A stretch of DNA of 64,000 nt from Candidatus Krumholzibacteriota bacterium (lineage in GTDB: Bacteria; Krumholzibacteriota; Krumholzibacteriia; Krumholzibacteriales; Krumholzibacteriaceae): contig JAUWCL010000002.1 of NCBI GenBank assembly GCA_030609325.1, positions 1-64,000 on the forward strand. The letters are read 5' to 3'. How positions within the stretch are numbered: the stretch's first letter is position 1; the number at the start of each line of letters is the position of its first letter. The notes under the pieces were generated by a model. That model saw nothing but the letters and a program-made list of their open reading frames with translations, did not search any database and was not told the DNA's origin. The translations under genes and the position numbers were made by a program. Of the stretch, positions 26,010-35,429 are shown one piece after another.

Positions 26010-27488
26010 ATGGAAAAAGCTGTAAGACTGCTGAAAGATTCAAAAGCCGTCCGGTTCTCCGTCCTGTTCCTGATCAGCGTTCTGATGTTCGGAACGTACT
26101 GGTTCCAGGACGGGCTCGGACCCCTGAAGGCTCTGTTCGAGAGCCAGCTGGGATTCACCAGTTCCCAGTTCGGACTCCTCATCAGCTCGACTACATGGGC
26201 CAATCTGGCTCTGATGATCATCCTGGGAGGCATCGCCCTCGACCGCTGGGGCATCCGCAAGGTAGGCGTCATCCTCGCCGTTATCGCGACGATCGGCGCC
26301 TATGTCGTCTGGGCGGGCAGCAAGGGCTACTTCGGCACGAGCAAGGGCGCCATGCTCTGGTCGATGATCACGGGACGAATACTCTTCGGAATAGGGCTGG
26401 AGACGACGTGCGTGCTGATCAGCCGTACGATCGTCAAATGGTTCAAGGGGAAAGAGCTCGCGTTCGCGATGGGTATGAACATCGTGGTCGGAAGGCTGGG
26501 AAGCTTCTTCGCCATCTCGTTCAGTCTCGATCTCGGTGGCGGCAACCTCAGCACCGCGCTGGTTATTTCGGCGTCGATCATCCTCGTCGGCACACTCCTC
26601 TTTATCGCCTACCTCGGCCTGGACAAGAAGCTCGACAACCAGATGGCCGCCGCGGCCGGTGAGGACGGGCTGAAACCGGACGACGACGAGTTCAAGTTCA
26701 GCGATCTCGTGAGGCTGATCACCGACCATTCGTTCATCTACATCTCGCTTCTCTGCGTGGCGTTCTACTCGGCCGTGTTCCCGTTCCTCCAGTACGCACC
26801 CGACCTGCTGGTAAACAAGTTCGGGTTCACATATGTCCTTCCCGACCTGTCGGGGATGTCGTTTTTCCAGAAGATAGGGGAGTACCTCCATAACGGACCG
26901 AAGGCGAGCGGGTTGATCCCGCTCGGCACGATCGTTTTCACTCCGATCTTCGGTCGCCTCGTCGACGCCAAGGGCAAGGCCGCATCTCTGATGATCCTCG
27001 GCTCCGTTCTTCTGATCTACGCGCACCTGACCCTTTCGGTGATGAACAGCGTAGTCCTGGGATACACGGGTCTGTTCGCCCTGGGTGTAGCGTTCTCGCT
27101 TGTGCCCGCCGCGATGTGGCCGTCTGTCGCCAAGATCGTCGCGGAGAACAGGCTGGGAACCGCTTACGCGACGATGTTCACTATCCAGAACTACGGCCTG
27201 TCGGTATTCTACTTCGGCATCGGCAGGGTGCTGGACTGGGTCAACCCGGCGGTGGTCAACAAGATCCAGACCGCCCGCGAGGAATTGATCGCAAAGGGGT
27301 TCAGCGCCGAGCAGATCTCCGTCGAGATAGACCGGATGCGCGATTCCGGCGAGATCGCGACGTACAACTACACGATCCCGATCCTGATGCTGGTCGCGCT
27401 CGGTGTAATCTCGATCTACCTCGCCTTCCAGCTCAAGCGCGCGGACAAGAGACAAAACTACGGCCTGGAGCTGCCTTCGGGGCACTAG
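26010..27488 (+). CDS. major facilitator superfamily transporter
   Basis: 492 residues with 12 predicted helices and a longer cytoplasmic loop in the middle (about 220-240, acidic 'AGEDGLKPDDDEFKFSDL'). Motif 'GGIALDRWGIRKVGVI' after TM2 is the MFS motif A. The substrate is not identifiable; the general type is that of oxalate/formate or organic-anion MFS permeases. The ATG follows GGAGAGG. A strong hairpin separates it from the convergent EF-Tu-like gene. Confidence 0.85.
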   Translation: MEKAVRLLKDSKAVRFSVLFLISVLMFGTYWFQDGLGPLKALFESQLGFTSSQFGLLISSTTWANLALMIILGGIALDRWGIRKVGVILAVIATIGAYVVWAGSKGYFGTSKGAMLWSMITGRILFGIGLETTCVLISRTIVKWFKGKELAFAMGMNIVVGRLGSFFAISFSLDLGGGNLSTALVISASIILVGTLLFIAYLGLDKKLDNQMAAAAGEDGLKPDDDEFKFSDLVRLITDHSFIYISLLCVAFYSAVFPFLQYAPDLLVNKFGFTYVLPDLSGMSFFQKIGEYLHNGPKASGLIPLGTIVFTPIFGRLVDAKGKAASLMILGSVLLIYAHLTLSVMNSVVLGYTGLFALGVAFSLVPAAMWPSVAKIVAENRLGTAYATMFTIQNYGLSVFYFGIGRVLDWVNPAVVNKIQTAREELIAKGFSAEQISVEIDRMRDSGEIATYNYTIPILMLVALGVISIYLAFQLKRADKRQNYGLELPSGH

Positions 27489-27550
27489 CGGCCGTTTGCA
27501 CATGAAGGTCCGGGCACCGGCACGGACCTGACATCGCACTAGCAAAGAGA

Positions 27551-27572
27551 GCCGCCCCGGCGACGGGGCGGC
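27551..27572. terminator. hairpin terminator between convergent genes
   Basis: Perfect 9-bp stem GCCGCCCCG (27551-27559) / CGGGGCGGC (27564-27572) with a 4-base loop, starting right next to the EF-Tu-like stop. In minus orientation it is followed by TCTCTTTG, a T-rich tail. Confidence 0.65.
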
Positions 27573-27574
27573 CG

Positions 27575-27835
27575 TCAGTCCTCGATGACCTTGTAGACGT
27601 GGTCGTGAGTCCTGACCCTGTCCTTCACCTTGATGCCGACGTCCGAGCCGACCGGCGCCTCCTCGACCGACTTGTGGTCGACCTGCATCGAGGTGATCTT
27701 CTGCGTGAAGTCGGTCGTGTGTCCCTTGAAGTGCAGGGTGTCGCCTACCTTGATCCCCTCGGCGGTCACCTCGATAGCGACGACGTCGATATGGGCGAAG
27801 TAATCCTCTACCCTGCCTATCTCGATCTCCGACAT
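27575..27835 (-). CDS. translation elongation factor-like protein (EF-Tu domain 2 fold)
   Basis: 86 residues from ATG 27835 (ribosome site GGCGAGGAGG). The sequence ('RVEDYFAHIDVVAIEVTAEG', 'KVGDTLHFKGHTTDF', 'VGIKVKDRVRTHDHVYKV') fits the small beta-barrel of EF-Tu domain 2 as a free-standing protein. Such proteins are widespread in anaerobes and are sometimes next to U32 peptidase genes; the function is not established. Confidence 0.75.
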   Translation of the reverse strand: MSEIEIGRVEDYFAHIDVVAIEVTAEGIKVGDTLHFKGHTTDFTQKITSMQVDHKSVEEAPVGSDVGIKVKDRVRTHDHVYKVIED

Positions 27836-27909
27836 GACAACCTCCTCGCCAGTCGTAATAATTATGGTTCGCCCGCGGGTGGAACCGCAGAAAGGATAGC
27901 ACAGACCGT

Positions 27910-29331
27910 CTAGTATTTGAAGTATATCTCCCAGCGAAGGAAGTGGGAGGGGTCGCTGTCCCCGGCGTAGTAGTCGCCCGGCTGGAAGGCTTCCCAGAGG
28001 AAATGTCCGCTGAGACACTTCGTCCAGTTCCATTTCAGCCTGATCGTCGAGAGCATGCCGCGGAAATCACCGTCGCCGAAGACGGCTTTCTCCGGATCGG
28101 GCGCCTCCTCGAGCGCCCACATCCAGTAGAGCTTCCCGTCGATCCGGACTCGCTGGTTGACGGTCCACGCGAGGTTCAGCCATCCCGCACCGATGTTCTC
28201 CCAGCAGGCAACTCCCCGCTCGTTGACGAGCGTGTAGATATACAACTCGCTCCACTTCGGCCAGCGTGAGTAGACCGGATTCCACCCCTCGTAGTCCTCG
28301 GTCTCGGGCCTGTCGCCCGAGAGGACGAATCCACCGAGCCCGACGTCGAGAGGGAGAACGTCCCTCGGGATATCGTAGATCCCCCAGAGGTATCCGCCCC
28401 AGGCGAGACGGCCGGTCTCGCCGCGGTCACCGATCTGCGAGGCCCACTCGAGACCGAAATCGAAGGCGTCCCACGAACGGCCCGTCGTCCTCGCCCCCAC
28501 CGTATGGATGTTGCTCTCGGGGAAACAGCCGTCGGGGTCGTCTTCGTTCTTGTAGAAATAGTACGCCTCGAGCTTCTTGCCGCCGAGCGATTCGTCGGTG
28601 TAGTAGAGGCCCGCGCCCGTCTCGTCCCACTCGATCAGGTAACGGTCCTTGCTGTTGACGACGGGCAGGTACTCGTCCTTCTCGGGGTTCGATATGAAAT
28701 GTATGTCGAGCCTGCGCTTCCCCCAGTCGCCCTGGAGCAGCACCGCGTTGAAGTACGCTGTCCTCGAGCCGTCGAGCGGGCCGCCGTCCCAGCAGATGAA
28801 CCCCTCGCCGTAGAAGAGGTTCTGCCGGCCGACGATGAATCCGTACGGGGTGTAATTCAGCGTCTTGCCCTGTATGTAGAGGCTCTCGAAAAACATCTCA
28901 TCCCAGGTGAAGCCCGCGCCACTCGGGCCGTCCTCCGGCTTGAGCCACCGCCGGTGCTCGTTGGTGAGCATCGCGTGGACCTTCCACCATTCGTTCGGGT
29001 TCCACACCCCCCAGAGCTGCGAGCGGAACCTGAAGGCATGCAGATCGTCGAAGTTGTCGTCGGCAAGGTCGAACGGATTGACGATATATGTCTCCCTCAG
29101 GCGGAAACGGAACCCCCGGTCCCAGGGAGGGATTTTCTCCTCCTGCCCTGATGAGGAGAACACCTCTGCCGCCTCAGGCGTGAGTACCGATGCTGTATCG
29201 GTCTCCGCCTGTGCGGGGCCGGTATCAGAGCCCTCCCCGGAGAATGCCGCGTCTGCGCAGACGGCGATCAGGATAACGAGGATCATTGAAAGGCGCTGCG
29301 GCGACTTCGTCGATTTCGGGTGGAACATCAT
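27910..29331 (-). CDS. secreted beta-barrel protein, alginate-export-like
   Basis: 473 residues with a signal peptide ('LSMILVILIAVCADAAFS'). After a low-complexity stretch the sequence is rich in alternating aromatic strands ('LRETYIVNPFDLADDNFDDL', 'RFRSQLWGVWNPNEWWKVH') and ends in Tyr, typical of outer-membrane beta-barrels. 'GFIVGRQNLFYGEGFI' and the overall pattern resemble AlgE-type export domains. Role: probably an outer-membrane channel. It is alone on its strand, upstream of the EF-Tu-like gene. Confidence 0.7.
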   Translation of the reverse strand: MMFHPKSTKSPQRLSMILVILIAVCADAAFSGEGSDTGPAQAETDTASVLTPEAAEVFSSSGQEEKIPPWDRGFRFRLRETYIVNPFDLADDNFDDLHAFRFRSQLWGVWNPNEWWKVHAMLTNEHRRWLKPEDGPSGAGFTWDEMFFESLYIQGKTLNYTPYGFIVGRQNLFYGEGFICWDGGPLDGSRTAYFNAVLLQGDWGKRRLDIHFISNPEKDEYLPVVNSKDRYLIEWDETGAGLYYTDESLGGKKLEAYYFYKNEDDPDGCFPESNIHTVGARTTGRSWDAFDFGLEWASQIGDRGETGRLAWGGYLWGIYDIPRDVLPLDVGLGGFVLSGDRPETEDYEGWNPVYSRWPKWSELYIYTLVNERGVACWENIGAGWLNLAWTVNQRVRIDGKLYWMWALEEAPDPEKAVFGDGDFRGMLSTIRLKWNWTKCLSGHFLWEAFQPGDYYAGDSDPSHFLRWEIYFKY

Positions 29332-29500
29332 ACTCCTTCCGGGGCAGGGACGTTACCTTAATTCCTTTTACAGCCGGACTATAAAGGAAAATCGTTTTTC
29401 ACCGCCATCACTAATCCCAACACAAGCGTGATCATTTCATGACACAGCATAAAAAGACTCGAAGTGCCCGTCTATAGCGGTTGAAATATGTTGTTGAAAA

Positions 29501-29534
29501 AAATGAGTCGAACTCGCTTGATCTGGGACCAGTG
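29501..29534 (+). repeat. 34-bp direct repeat, left copy
   Basis: Identical to 31591-31624 except for one base in a hairpin loop. It contains two small palindromes: GAGT-cga-ACTC and CTGG-ga-CCAG. Same orientation as the right copy; together they bracket the asparagine-synthase-like gene. Confidence 0.8.
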
Positions 29535-29630
29535 ATACTCGTTGATAACACATAACAATCCAGTATACCATGCGGTCAGCAGGATATCACAGGATGAGGT
29601 AAACAAAGACGACTGAACTGCGGCGGAGCC

Positions 29631-31373
29631 ATGGCGGGAATATTCGGCATAATCGGCGATATTTCACGATCCGGGGAATTCACACGGGAGCTGATGCACC
29701 TGGACGGCTATAAGTCAACCACCTTGACGGTGGACGACAGGACACTTTTCGGAATCACCGCTCTCGAGTTCATGGATGACAAAATTCTCGAGAGAGATAA
29801 CCTCGTCATTTCACTGAACGGCGAATACTACACCGATGAAACCGATGCCACCGCATCGCGCGAAAAGGTTTTCGAGCTGTTCAAAAAACAAGGCAGGAAA
29901 TTCGTTTCAGAGCTCGACGGCATTTTCAACATTTTTCTTTACGATAAGACGGAGAAAAGGCTTCTGTTGATGAACGACTGGGCGGGAAATCACAACCTCT
30001 TCTACCATTTCAACGGTCGAACCTTCATCTTTTCCACGGAAATAAAGGGTATTTTAAAGATCATCGCGAAAAAAACCGGCAACAAGAAAGGATTCGCAGA
30101 GCAGCTCATGTTCGGGCATATGCTCTTCGACGAAACCCCGGTCGAGGAAATTCAGCTTCTCGATCCCGGGACGATCCTTGAATTCCACAACAACACAGTG
30201 AGGACGGAGCGGTATTTCTGCATCGAGGAATCCTACAGGATCGAAAACAATAAATCGAAATCCGCCTACAAGGAGGAACTCTACCCGCTTCTCGAGCGGC
30301 CGGTGCTGAAGTACCTGAACAGGGAAGACATCAGCCTGCCGCTTACCGGTGGGCTCGACAGCAGGTTTTTACTTCATTTCCTGCTCAAGCACCGGTATCC
30401 CCTAAAAGATGTCTACACGGTCGGTACGTTCGAGAACGAAGATGTAAGGATCGCAAAAGACATATGCAGGAAATACCGATTACCATATCGGGCGGTTTCC
30501 CTTTCCACGGAATACTTGATACAGAATTTCTTCGAGAACTATCGTATCAGCGAGGGATTTATCCCGCATCAGCTCTACTTTCCCGGTTTGCAGGAGGTGA
30601 AGGAAGCTGGTTGCAACCACATCATCTCTTTCCCGTCCGCCGATCTTACTTTCGGCGGGAGATATGCCCACAATACAAGGAAATACGTTGGTGAATTTCC
30701 AATAGATCAATTTATAAAAACATCTATTTTCAGCAAACTGCTCAAGTGTCCGGAATCAATGCTGCGGACCTTGTTCAACGAGCGATCAGGGCTCTTCGAT
30801 CAGGTTAAGACCGGACTCCTCGCTTATTTCGACAGTCTTCGCGAGTTTCCGTCGATTTTCGTCTACGATCATTTCTCATGGTATCAACATGCGAGGAGAT
30901 GGGGAAACGTGGGAGGAATGTTCGGACAGTATATCGGAAGGATCACGCCGAGTAACGACAGGCAAGTCGTCGCCTTCGCTTTCAATCTTCCCGTTCGGTT
31001 GAAATACGCGCAGCACATATATAAAGAGACTTTCAAGCAATTCTGTCCAGAGCTGTTAGCGTTTCCACGCGAAGGAATCGGTATACCGGTGACATGGAGC
31101 GAACCGGTACAGACGCTCTTCAAGCTGTACAGGAAGCATGTGAAAGGGCCGGAAACAGTGCATACGCAGAAGCTGACGGAAGAACTGTACAGGAATCATA
31201 TGCGGGAGGAGATCGAGAAGATTCTGTTCTCGACATCGTTACGGGATAGAAACATCTTCAATGATGCAACCGTCAGGGAGATATGGAACGATCACCTCCA
31301 GGGGACGGATCGATCATACCTTATACATAATATCCTGACCGTGGAGTTGTTCTTCAGAAACTACATTGATTAA
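29631..31373 (+). CDS. asparagine-synthase-like amidotransferase lacking the glutaminase cysteine
   Basis: 580 residues. The N-terminal half has the class II glutamine amidotransferase fold ('SLNGEYYTDET', 'SELDGIFNIFLYDK', 'TFIFSTEIKGIL') but the invariant Cys2 nucleophile is Ala ('MAGIFGIIG'), so glutamine hydrolysis is not expected. The C-terminal half has the ATP-pyrophosphatase loop 'LPLTGGLDSRFLL' (about residue 239) of asparagine synthases. Inactive-Cys relatives use free ammonia or join a carboxylate to an internal amine, as in lasso-peptide or beta-lactam cyclases. No precursor peptide or leader peptidase was found nearby. The gene is more AT-rich than its neighbours and sits between two direct repeats, suggesting transfer. 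Confidence 0.82.
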   Translation: MAGIFGIIGDISRSGEFTRELMHLDGYKSTTLTVDDRTLFGITALEFMDDKILERDNLVISLNGEYYTDETDATASREKVFELFKKQGRKFVSELDGIFNIFLYDKTEKRLLLMNDWAGNHNLFYHFNGRTFIFSTEIKGILKIIAKKTGNKKGFAEQLMFGHMLFDETPVEEIQLLDPGTILEFHNNTVRTERYFCIEESYRIENNKSKSAYKEELYPLLERPVLKYLNREDISLPLTGGLDSRFLLHFLLKHRYPLKDVYTVGTFENEDVRIAKDICRKYRLPYRAVSLSTEYLIQNFFENYRISEGFIPHQLYFPGLQEVKEAGCNHIISFPSADLTFGGRYAHNTRKYVGEFPIDQFIKTSIFSKLLKCPESMLRTLFNERSGLFDQVKTGLLAYFDSLREFPSIFVYDHFSWYQHARRWGNVGGMFGQYIGRITPSNDRQVVAFAFNLPVRLKYAQHIYKETFKQFCPELLAFPREGIGIPVTWSEPVQTLFKLYRKHVKGPETVHTQKLTEELYRNHMREEIEKILFSTSLRDRNIFNDATVREIWNDHLQGTDRSYLIHNILTVELFFRNYID

Positions 31374-31590
31374 TACCCGGAGGGGAAAAATCAAACTGTT
31401 TACGCCCTGTGATGCGTCATTGTATCCCTGTTAATAGCGTAGGGAGCATTGCGTCTTTCACTCGTAACGTCTGCTGCGAAAACAAGAAATCTCCGCGATT
31501 ATTGATGTGATCATATACTTGAGAACACCAGATTGTACTTGTGGACTGCAGATGCTGAAACTAAAGTCGTGTAGACGGCATCTCGCTTGA

Positions 31591-31624
31591 AAATGAGTCA
31601 AACTCGCTTGATCTGGGACCAGTG
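31591..31624 (+). repeat. 34-bp direct repeat, right copy
   Basis: Second copy, 2090 bp from the first. The single difference (G to A) is in the 3-base loop of the GAGT/ACTC hairpin, so the stem is kept. Confidence 0.8.
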
Positions 31625-31779
31625 CACCGCCATATATAGGCGCCTGGGCATAACTTCCAGCTTCCGCGGCAGTTACGCCGTTTTGTCGGATAATGGGTAT
31701 TATAGCCTAAATCGAGGGAGAGCCTTTAAAAATTATTGAGCGGCGTTGAGGCCGGTAATATAATTCAGTTGTAACGGAA

Positions 31780-31825
31780 ATCCCTAGAGGTGAAGGTTGG
31801 GACCTTCCGGGTAACCTCAAGGGAT
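31780..31825 (+). ncRNA. three-tier stem-loop, candidate structured RNA
   Basis: Nested pairings: ATCCCT (31780-31785) with AGGGAT (31820-31825); GAGGT (31787-31791) with ACCTC (31814-31818); GAAGGT (31792-31797) with ACCTTC (31802-31807) around loop TGGG. A single A-A mismatch and a 6-base bulge interrupt it. It lies about 230 bp upstream of the methyltransferase gene. I do not recognise it as a known riboswitch; it could also be a mobile-element end. Strand is assumed from the downstream gene. Confidence 0.35.
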
Positions 31826-32054
31826 AGGGGGGGTGTGTGCAGGACGCGCCTCCCCGCTTATTGCCCGGCCAGCAGTTCGTGTCTTTCAATAATCCTGCCG
31901 CGTCCGGCGAGAAGGGGAAAAGTATATAACCGAACGCGGCATCCGTGATAGAATGCCGCCATGCATCTGACAGAGCTGTCCCTCGGGTACCTGGTGGAAA
32001 GGACCGGATCCGCCGCCCATTCAGGATAATGAGCGCCGACGTAACCTGACGATC

Positions 32055-32780
32055 ATGACGACGAGAGACGACGATAACGTGACCTACCTCTGCGATATGG
32101 AGCACCTCTGCTCCCCCGAGGGGCAGAAGTTCCTCGATATGAAGTACAGCGGCAGGCTGGAGCACCTGAAGAATTATTTCGGGGAGAGGCTCACGGAGAT
32201 CAGGCTGCTCGACGTCGGCATTGGCTACGGGATGTTCCTCAAGGCGCTCGAAGAGCTCGGCGTGAGAGACCTCCACGGGATGGACCCGTTCGTAAAGTCG
32301 ATAGAGATCTCGAGCCGCAATACCTCGGCGACGCTCGTAGAAGGCGACATCACCTGCGAGAACTGGCCGGTGGAGAAGAGCTCATTTGACGCTATCACCT
32401 GCCTTGACGTCGTCGAGCATCTCGAGAGGCCGGCGGCCTTCTTCAAGAAAGCAAAGGAGCACCTCCGCGAAGGCGGGATCGTCATCGTGACCACTCCGAA
32501 CGGCCAGTTGCCGTACAGGATGCGCTCGATCCCCCTCATCGGGTTCAAGGACAGGAATCCGACTCACGTCAACGTCCACCCGCCGAAATACTGGAGGCGC
32601 CTCGCTCTCGAGAACGGGTACGAGATCCTCATCGAGTGGAAAGGTGAATATCTCACCCACATCAGGCTCATCCCCAAGGTTCTGATGCTCCTCTGCCGCT
32701 TACTGCGCCTCGACCACCGCAGGATACCGGTCGTAAATTCCTTCGAGCAGTCTTACGGGATGGTCCTCCGGCCGTTGTGA
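32055..32780 (+). CDS. class I SAM-dependent methyltransferase
   Basis: 241 residues. Motif I 'IRLLDVGIGYGMFLKALEEL' binds SAM; 'FDAITCLDVVEHLERPAAFF' is motif post-II/III as in UbiG-like enzymes. The N-terminal 'TYLCDMEHLCSPEGQKFLD' and C-terminal 'IPVVNSFEQSYGMVL' are typical of methyltransferases in glycan or lipid biosynthesis clusters, but substrate cannot be told. The true start could be the ATG at 32055 or the later one at 32097. Confidence 0.8.
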   Translation: MTTRDDDNVTYLCDMEHLCSPEGQKFLDMKYSGRLEHLKNYFGERLTEIRLLDVGIGYGMFLKALEELGVRDLHGMDPFVKSIEISSRNTSATLVEGDITCENWPVEKSSFDAITCLDVVEHLERPAAFFKKAKEHLREGGIVIVTTPNGQLPYRMRSIPLIGFKDRNPTHVNVHPPKYWRRLALENGYEILIEWKGEYLTHIRLIPKVLMLLCRLLRLDHRRIPVVNSFEQSYGMVLRPL

Positions 32781-32942
32781 CCATCTGGCCCCGGCATCTG
32801 CATGCAGAAACACGGCCCGCTGATTCGGTGGCAACGACATCCGGCACCCTTTCGGTTGGCCTCCTGCTCGATCAAGCTGGGCAGGATCCGACCCGAACAG
32901 CGTCTTTCTTTTATTACCCTCATATGTTATAATGAGTTATGT

Positions 32943-35333
32943 ATGCAGACATGGAGATCCATAACTATCGCCGTCCTGGTACTCGCCGTCCTGTCCACCG
33001 CGGCGCTTGCCGACGTGACCGTGACGTACAGGTTCGCCGATCCGGCGGTCGAGAGCGTCGACGGCGGATTCTCGCGAATCGTCTTCCCCGCCACCATTCA
33101 GGCGGGAAAGTCGGGAGAGCCGAGTTTCCCGTTCAGGGGCGCAGCCGTGCTGCTGCCGCCAGGCGAGGCGGCGGTTTCCATCCGGGTCAGGAGGCGCGGC
33201 TGGAAGGTCATACAGCAGTCGGTGAGACTCTGTCCACAGCAGGATCCCGTGCCGGGGAGCAAAGAACCACCACATGCAGGCCTCCCCGCAACCGGGCCGG
33301 TGCAGCCGGGGAAACGTTTTCTCTTCAAGGCGGATGTCTACGCGCAGGACCGCTGGATCCACCCTCCCGCTCCGAAGTTCAGGACCCGCTACCTGCGGGG
33401 GCACCCGGTCGCTACGGGGAGCTTCTCCCCTGTCGGGCACAATCCTGCCACGGGAGAGGCTGGATACTATTCCGAGGTCGAGATAACGATCGAGACGGGG
33501 ACTTCGGCGGAATCCGCCGCCGCATCGAGACTGCTGCGCCGCGACGCGGCGACCCTTGCAAGGCTCGCCGCCCTCGTCGACAACCCTGCAGCGCTGCCCG
33601 CGGCCGACGAGTCTGCCTCTGCCGGTGACGGATACGAATATCTCATCATCACTCGAGAGAACTACGAGGACGACCTGTCGCCGCTGAAGGATTTCTACAA
33701 CAGGCGAGGGTTCCGAACGGCGATCATGACCGTTGAGAACATCGACCTGAACTACTCGGGGCTCGATCCCGCCGACGAGATACGCCGGGCGATCCTCGAC
33801 GCGTATATCGACGAGGGCGTCACCCACGTCCTGCTCGCCGGCGACAGCGACAACGGGCCGTATGACCTGCCTCACCGCGGCCTGTACTGCGCCGTCCAGT
33901 CGTCCAGCCTCTACGAGGACGACGGCATCCCCGCCGACCTCTACTACGCATCGCTCGACGGCGACTGGAACACCGACGGCGATACCCTCTGGGGCGAGCC
34001 GGGCGAGGAAGACTTCTACTCTGAGGTCGCCGTCGGCAGGATCACCTTCGACGACGAAGCCGAGGCCGCCGCGGTGATCGCCAAGATAACAATGTACCAG
34101 GAATCCCCCGTCGTATCGCAGTGCGACGACGCGCTGATGCTCGGCGAGCACCTGTACAGCGACCCGCTCACATACGGCGGCGATGAGATGGACCAACTGA
34201 TCGGCACCTGGGCGATCCACGGCTTCACGACTACCGGTATCCCCGCCTCGTTCGACATCACGAAACTCTACGACCGTGATATAGGCTCTTGGGACGAATC
34301 GCATATCTACGCGCAGTTCAACAACGGGACCGGCATCGTCTGCCACGCGGGGCACTCGAACTACGGTTACGTCATGCGGATGACGACCGGCGACATCACA
34401 ACAGCCAATTTCACCAACGACGGCGTCACGGCTAATTTCCCCGTAATCAACTCCTACGGGTGCAACGCCGGAGGATTCGACTACAACGACTGCATCGCCG
34501 AGGAGATGCTCACCCTGGCAACCTGTGCGTCTGCCTTCGTCGGCAACTCGCGCTACGGATGGTTCCACGAGGGGACGACGAACGGCCCTTCCCATCACTT
34601 CCAGCGCGAGTTCTTCGACGCGATATTCACCGAGGGGATCACCACTCTCGGCGAGGCGTACGTGCGGTCGAAGGACGAGACGGTGCCGTTCATCGACCTT
34701 CCGGACGAATACGAGCCCGGCGCCCACCGCTGGTGTTTCTACTGCCTCAACGTGCTCGGCGATCCGGCGATGGACATATGGACCGGGCAGCCCTCGGCGA
34801 TCGCGGCGGCCCACGAGCCCGGAATCGACCACGACGCACTCGATTTCACCGTCGAGACCGACGCCCCCGGCTCGGTCGGCGCACTCTACGAAGACGGTAC
34901 CTGCTTCGGTACGGGGACAGCCGCGCCTGACGGGATAATCACCATATCGCTCGTCGACACGATCCCCGGGGCGATCGATTCGCTGGACCTCACCGTCACC
35001 GGGCACGACAGGCTCGTATACAGGTCGCGAATAGCCGTCACGGATTACTCCGGGACTGAGGACCGCACACCGCGCCTCGCCCTCTTCCAGAACTCGCCCA
35101 ACCCGTTCAACCCCGCGACGACGATCCGCTTCACGCTGGGCCGGGCGGGGCATGTCGACCTGCGCGCTTACGATGTCGCCGGCCGCGAGGTCGCCATCCT
35201 CGCCGGCGGAACGATGGAAGCAGGTATCCACGAGATCGCGTGGAACGCCTCGGGCCTCTCGAGCGGCGTCTACTTCTATGTCCTGCGAGCGGAGGGGAGA
35301 ATGGTCAGCCGGAAGGCCGTCTTGCTGAGATAA
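32943..35333 (+). CDS. gingipain-type C25 cysteine protease with sorting domain
   Basis: 796 residues from ATG 32943 (frame open upstream to 32802 but the internal Met begins a clear signal peptide, 'ITIAVLVLAVLSTAALA'). A propeptide is followed by the C25 catalytic domain with His about 468 ('IVCHAGHSNYG') and Cys about 507 ('INSYGCNAGGFDY'). The last about 85 residues are a FlgD-like/type IX sorting domain ('LFQNSPNPFNPATTIRFTL' to 'GRMVSRKAVLLR'). The protease is therefore expected to be exported across the outer membrane or attached to the surface. It is a single gene with no type IX machinery nearby. Confidence 0.88.
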   Translation: MQTWRSITIAVLVLAVLSTAALADVTVTYRFADPAVESVDGGFSRIVFPATIQAGKSGEPSFPFRGAAVLLPPGEAAVSIRVRRRGWKVIQQSVRLCPQQDPVPGSKEPPHAGLPATGPVQPGKRFLFKADVYAQDRWIHPPAPKFRTRYLRGHPVATGSFSPVGHNPATGEAGYYSEVEITIETGTSAESAAASRLLRRDAATLARLAALVDNPAALPAADESASAGDGYEYLIITRENYEDDLSPLKDFYNRRGFRTAIMTVENIDLNYSGLDPADEIRRAILDAYIDEGVTHVLLAGDSDNGPYDLPHRGLYCAVQSSSLYEDDGIPADLYYASLDGDWNTDGDTLWGEPGEEDFYSEVAVGRITFDDEAEAAAVIAKITMYQESPVVSQCDDALMLGEHLYSDPLTYGGDEMDQLIGTWAIHGFTTTGIPASFDITKLYDRDIGSWDESHIYAQFNNGTGIVCHAGHSNYGYVMRMTTGDITTANFTNDGVTANFPVINSYGCNAGGFDYNDCIAEEMLTLATCASAFVGNSRYGWFHEGTTNGPSHHFQREFFDAIFTEGITTLGEAYVRSKDETVPFIDLPDEYEPGAHRWCFYCLNVLGDPAMDIWTGQPSAIAAAHEPGIDHDALDFTVETDAPGSVGALYEDGTCFGTGTAAPDGIITISLVDTIPGAIDSLDLTVTGHDRLVYRSRIAVTDYSGTEDRTPRLALFQNSPNPFNPATTIRFTLGRAGHVDLRAYDVAGREVAILAGGTMEAGIHEIAWNASGLSSGVYFYVLRAEGRMVSRKAVLLR

Positions 35334-35429
35334 TCCTATTACTCTTTCCGATTCGTTTTTTCCGATTTGAAAATCCGATTTAATTTATTGTTTTACAAAG
35401 CTATGTAAAGTTTTACTTTAGTATTAGTA

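Larger units (their letters stand above)
31374..32054. other. 681-bp gene-free interval with repeat and structured element
   Basis: Contains the right copy of the 34-bp repeat and a three-tier stem-loop (both listed). A 32-codon frame at 31412-31510 has two adjacent cysteines but no ribosome site, so it is not called. The rest shows no gene. Confidence 0.6.

Noticed and set aside
26040-27902. 620-codon open frame opposite the MFS transporter
   Set aside because: Acidic/Arg-rich shadow without hydrophobic or domain pattern.
31412-31510. 32-codon frame with Cys-Cys as a possible precursor peptide for the asparagine-synthase-like enzyme
   Set aside because: No ribosome site, no leader/core pattern, and no peptidase nearby, so a lasso-type pathway is not supported.
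29501-31624. Repeats as terminal ends of one IS element
   Set aside because: They are direct, not inverted, and no transposase lies between them.
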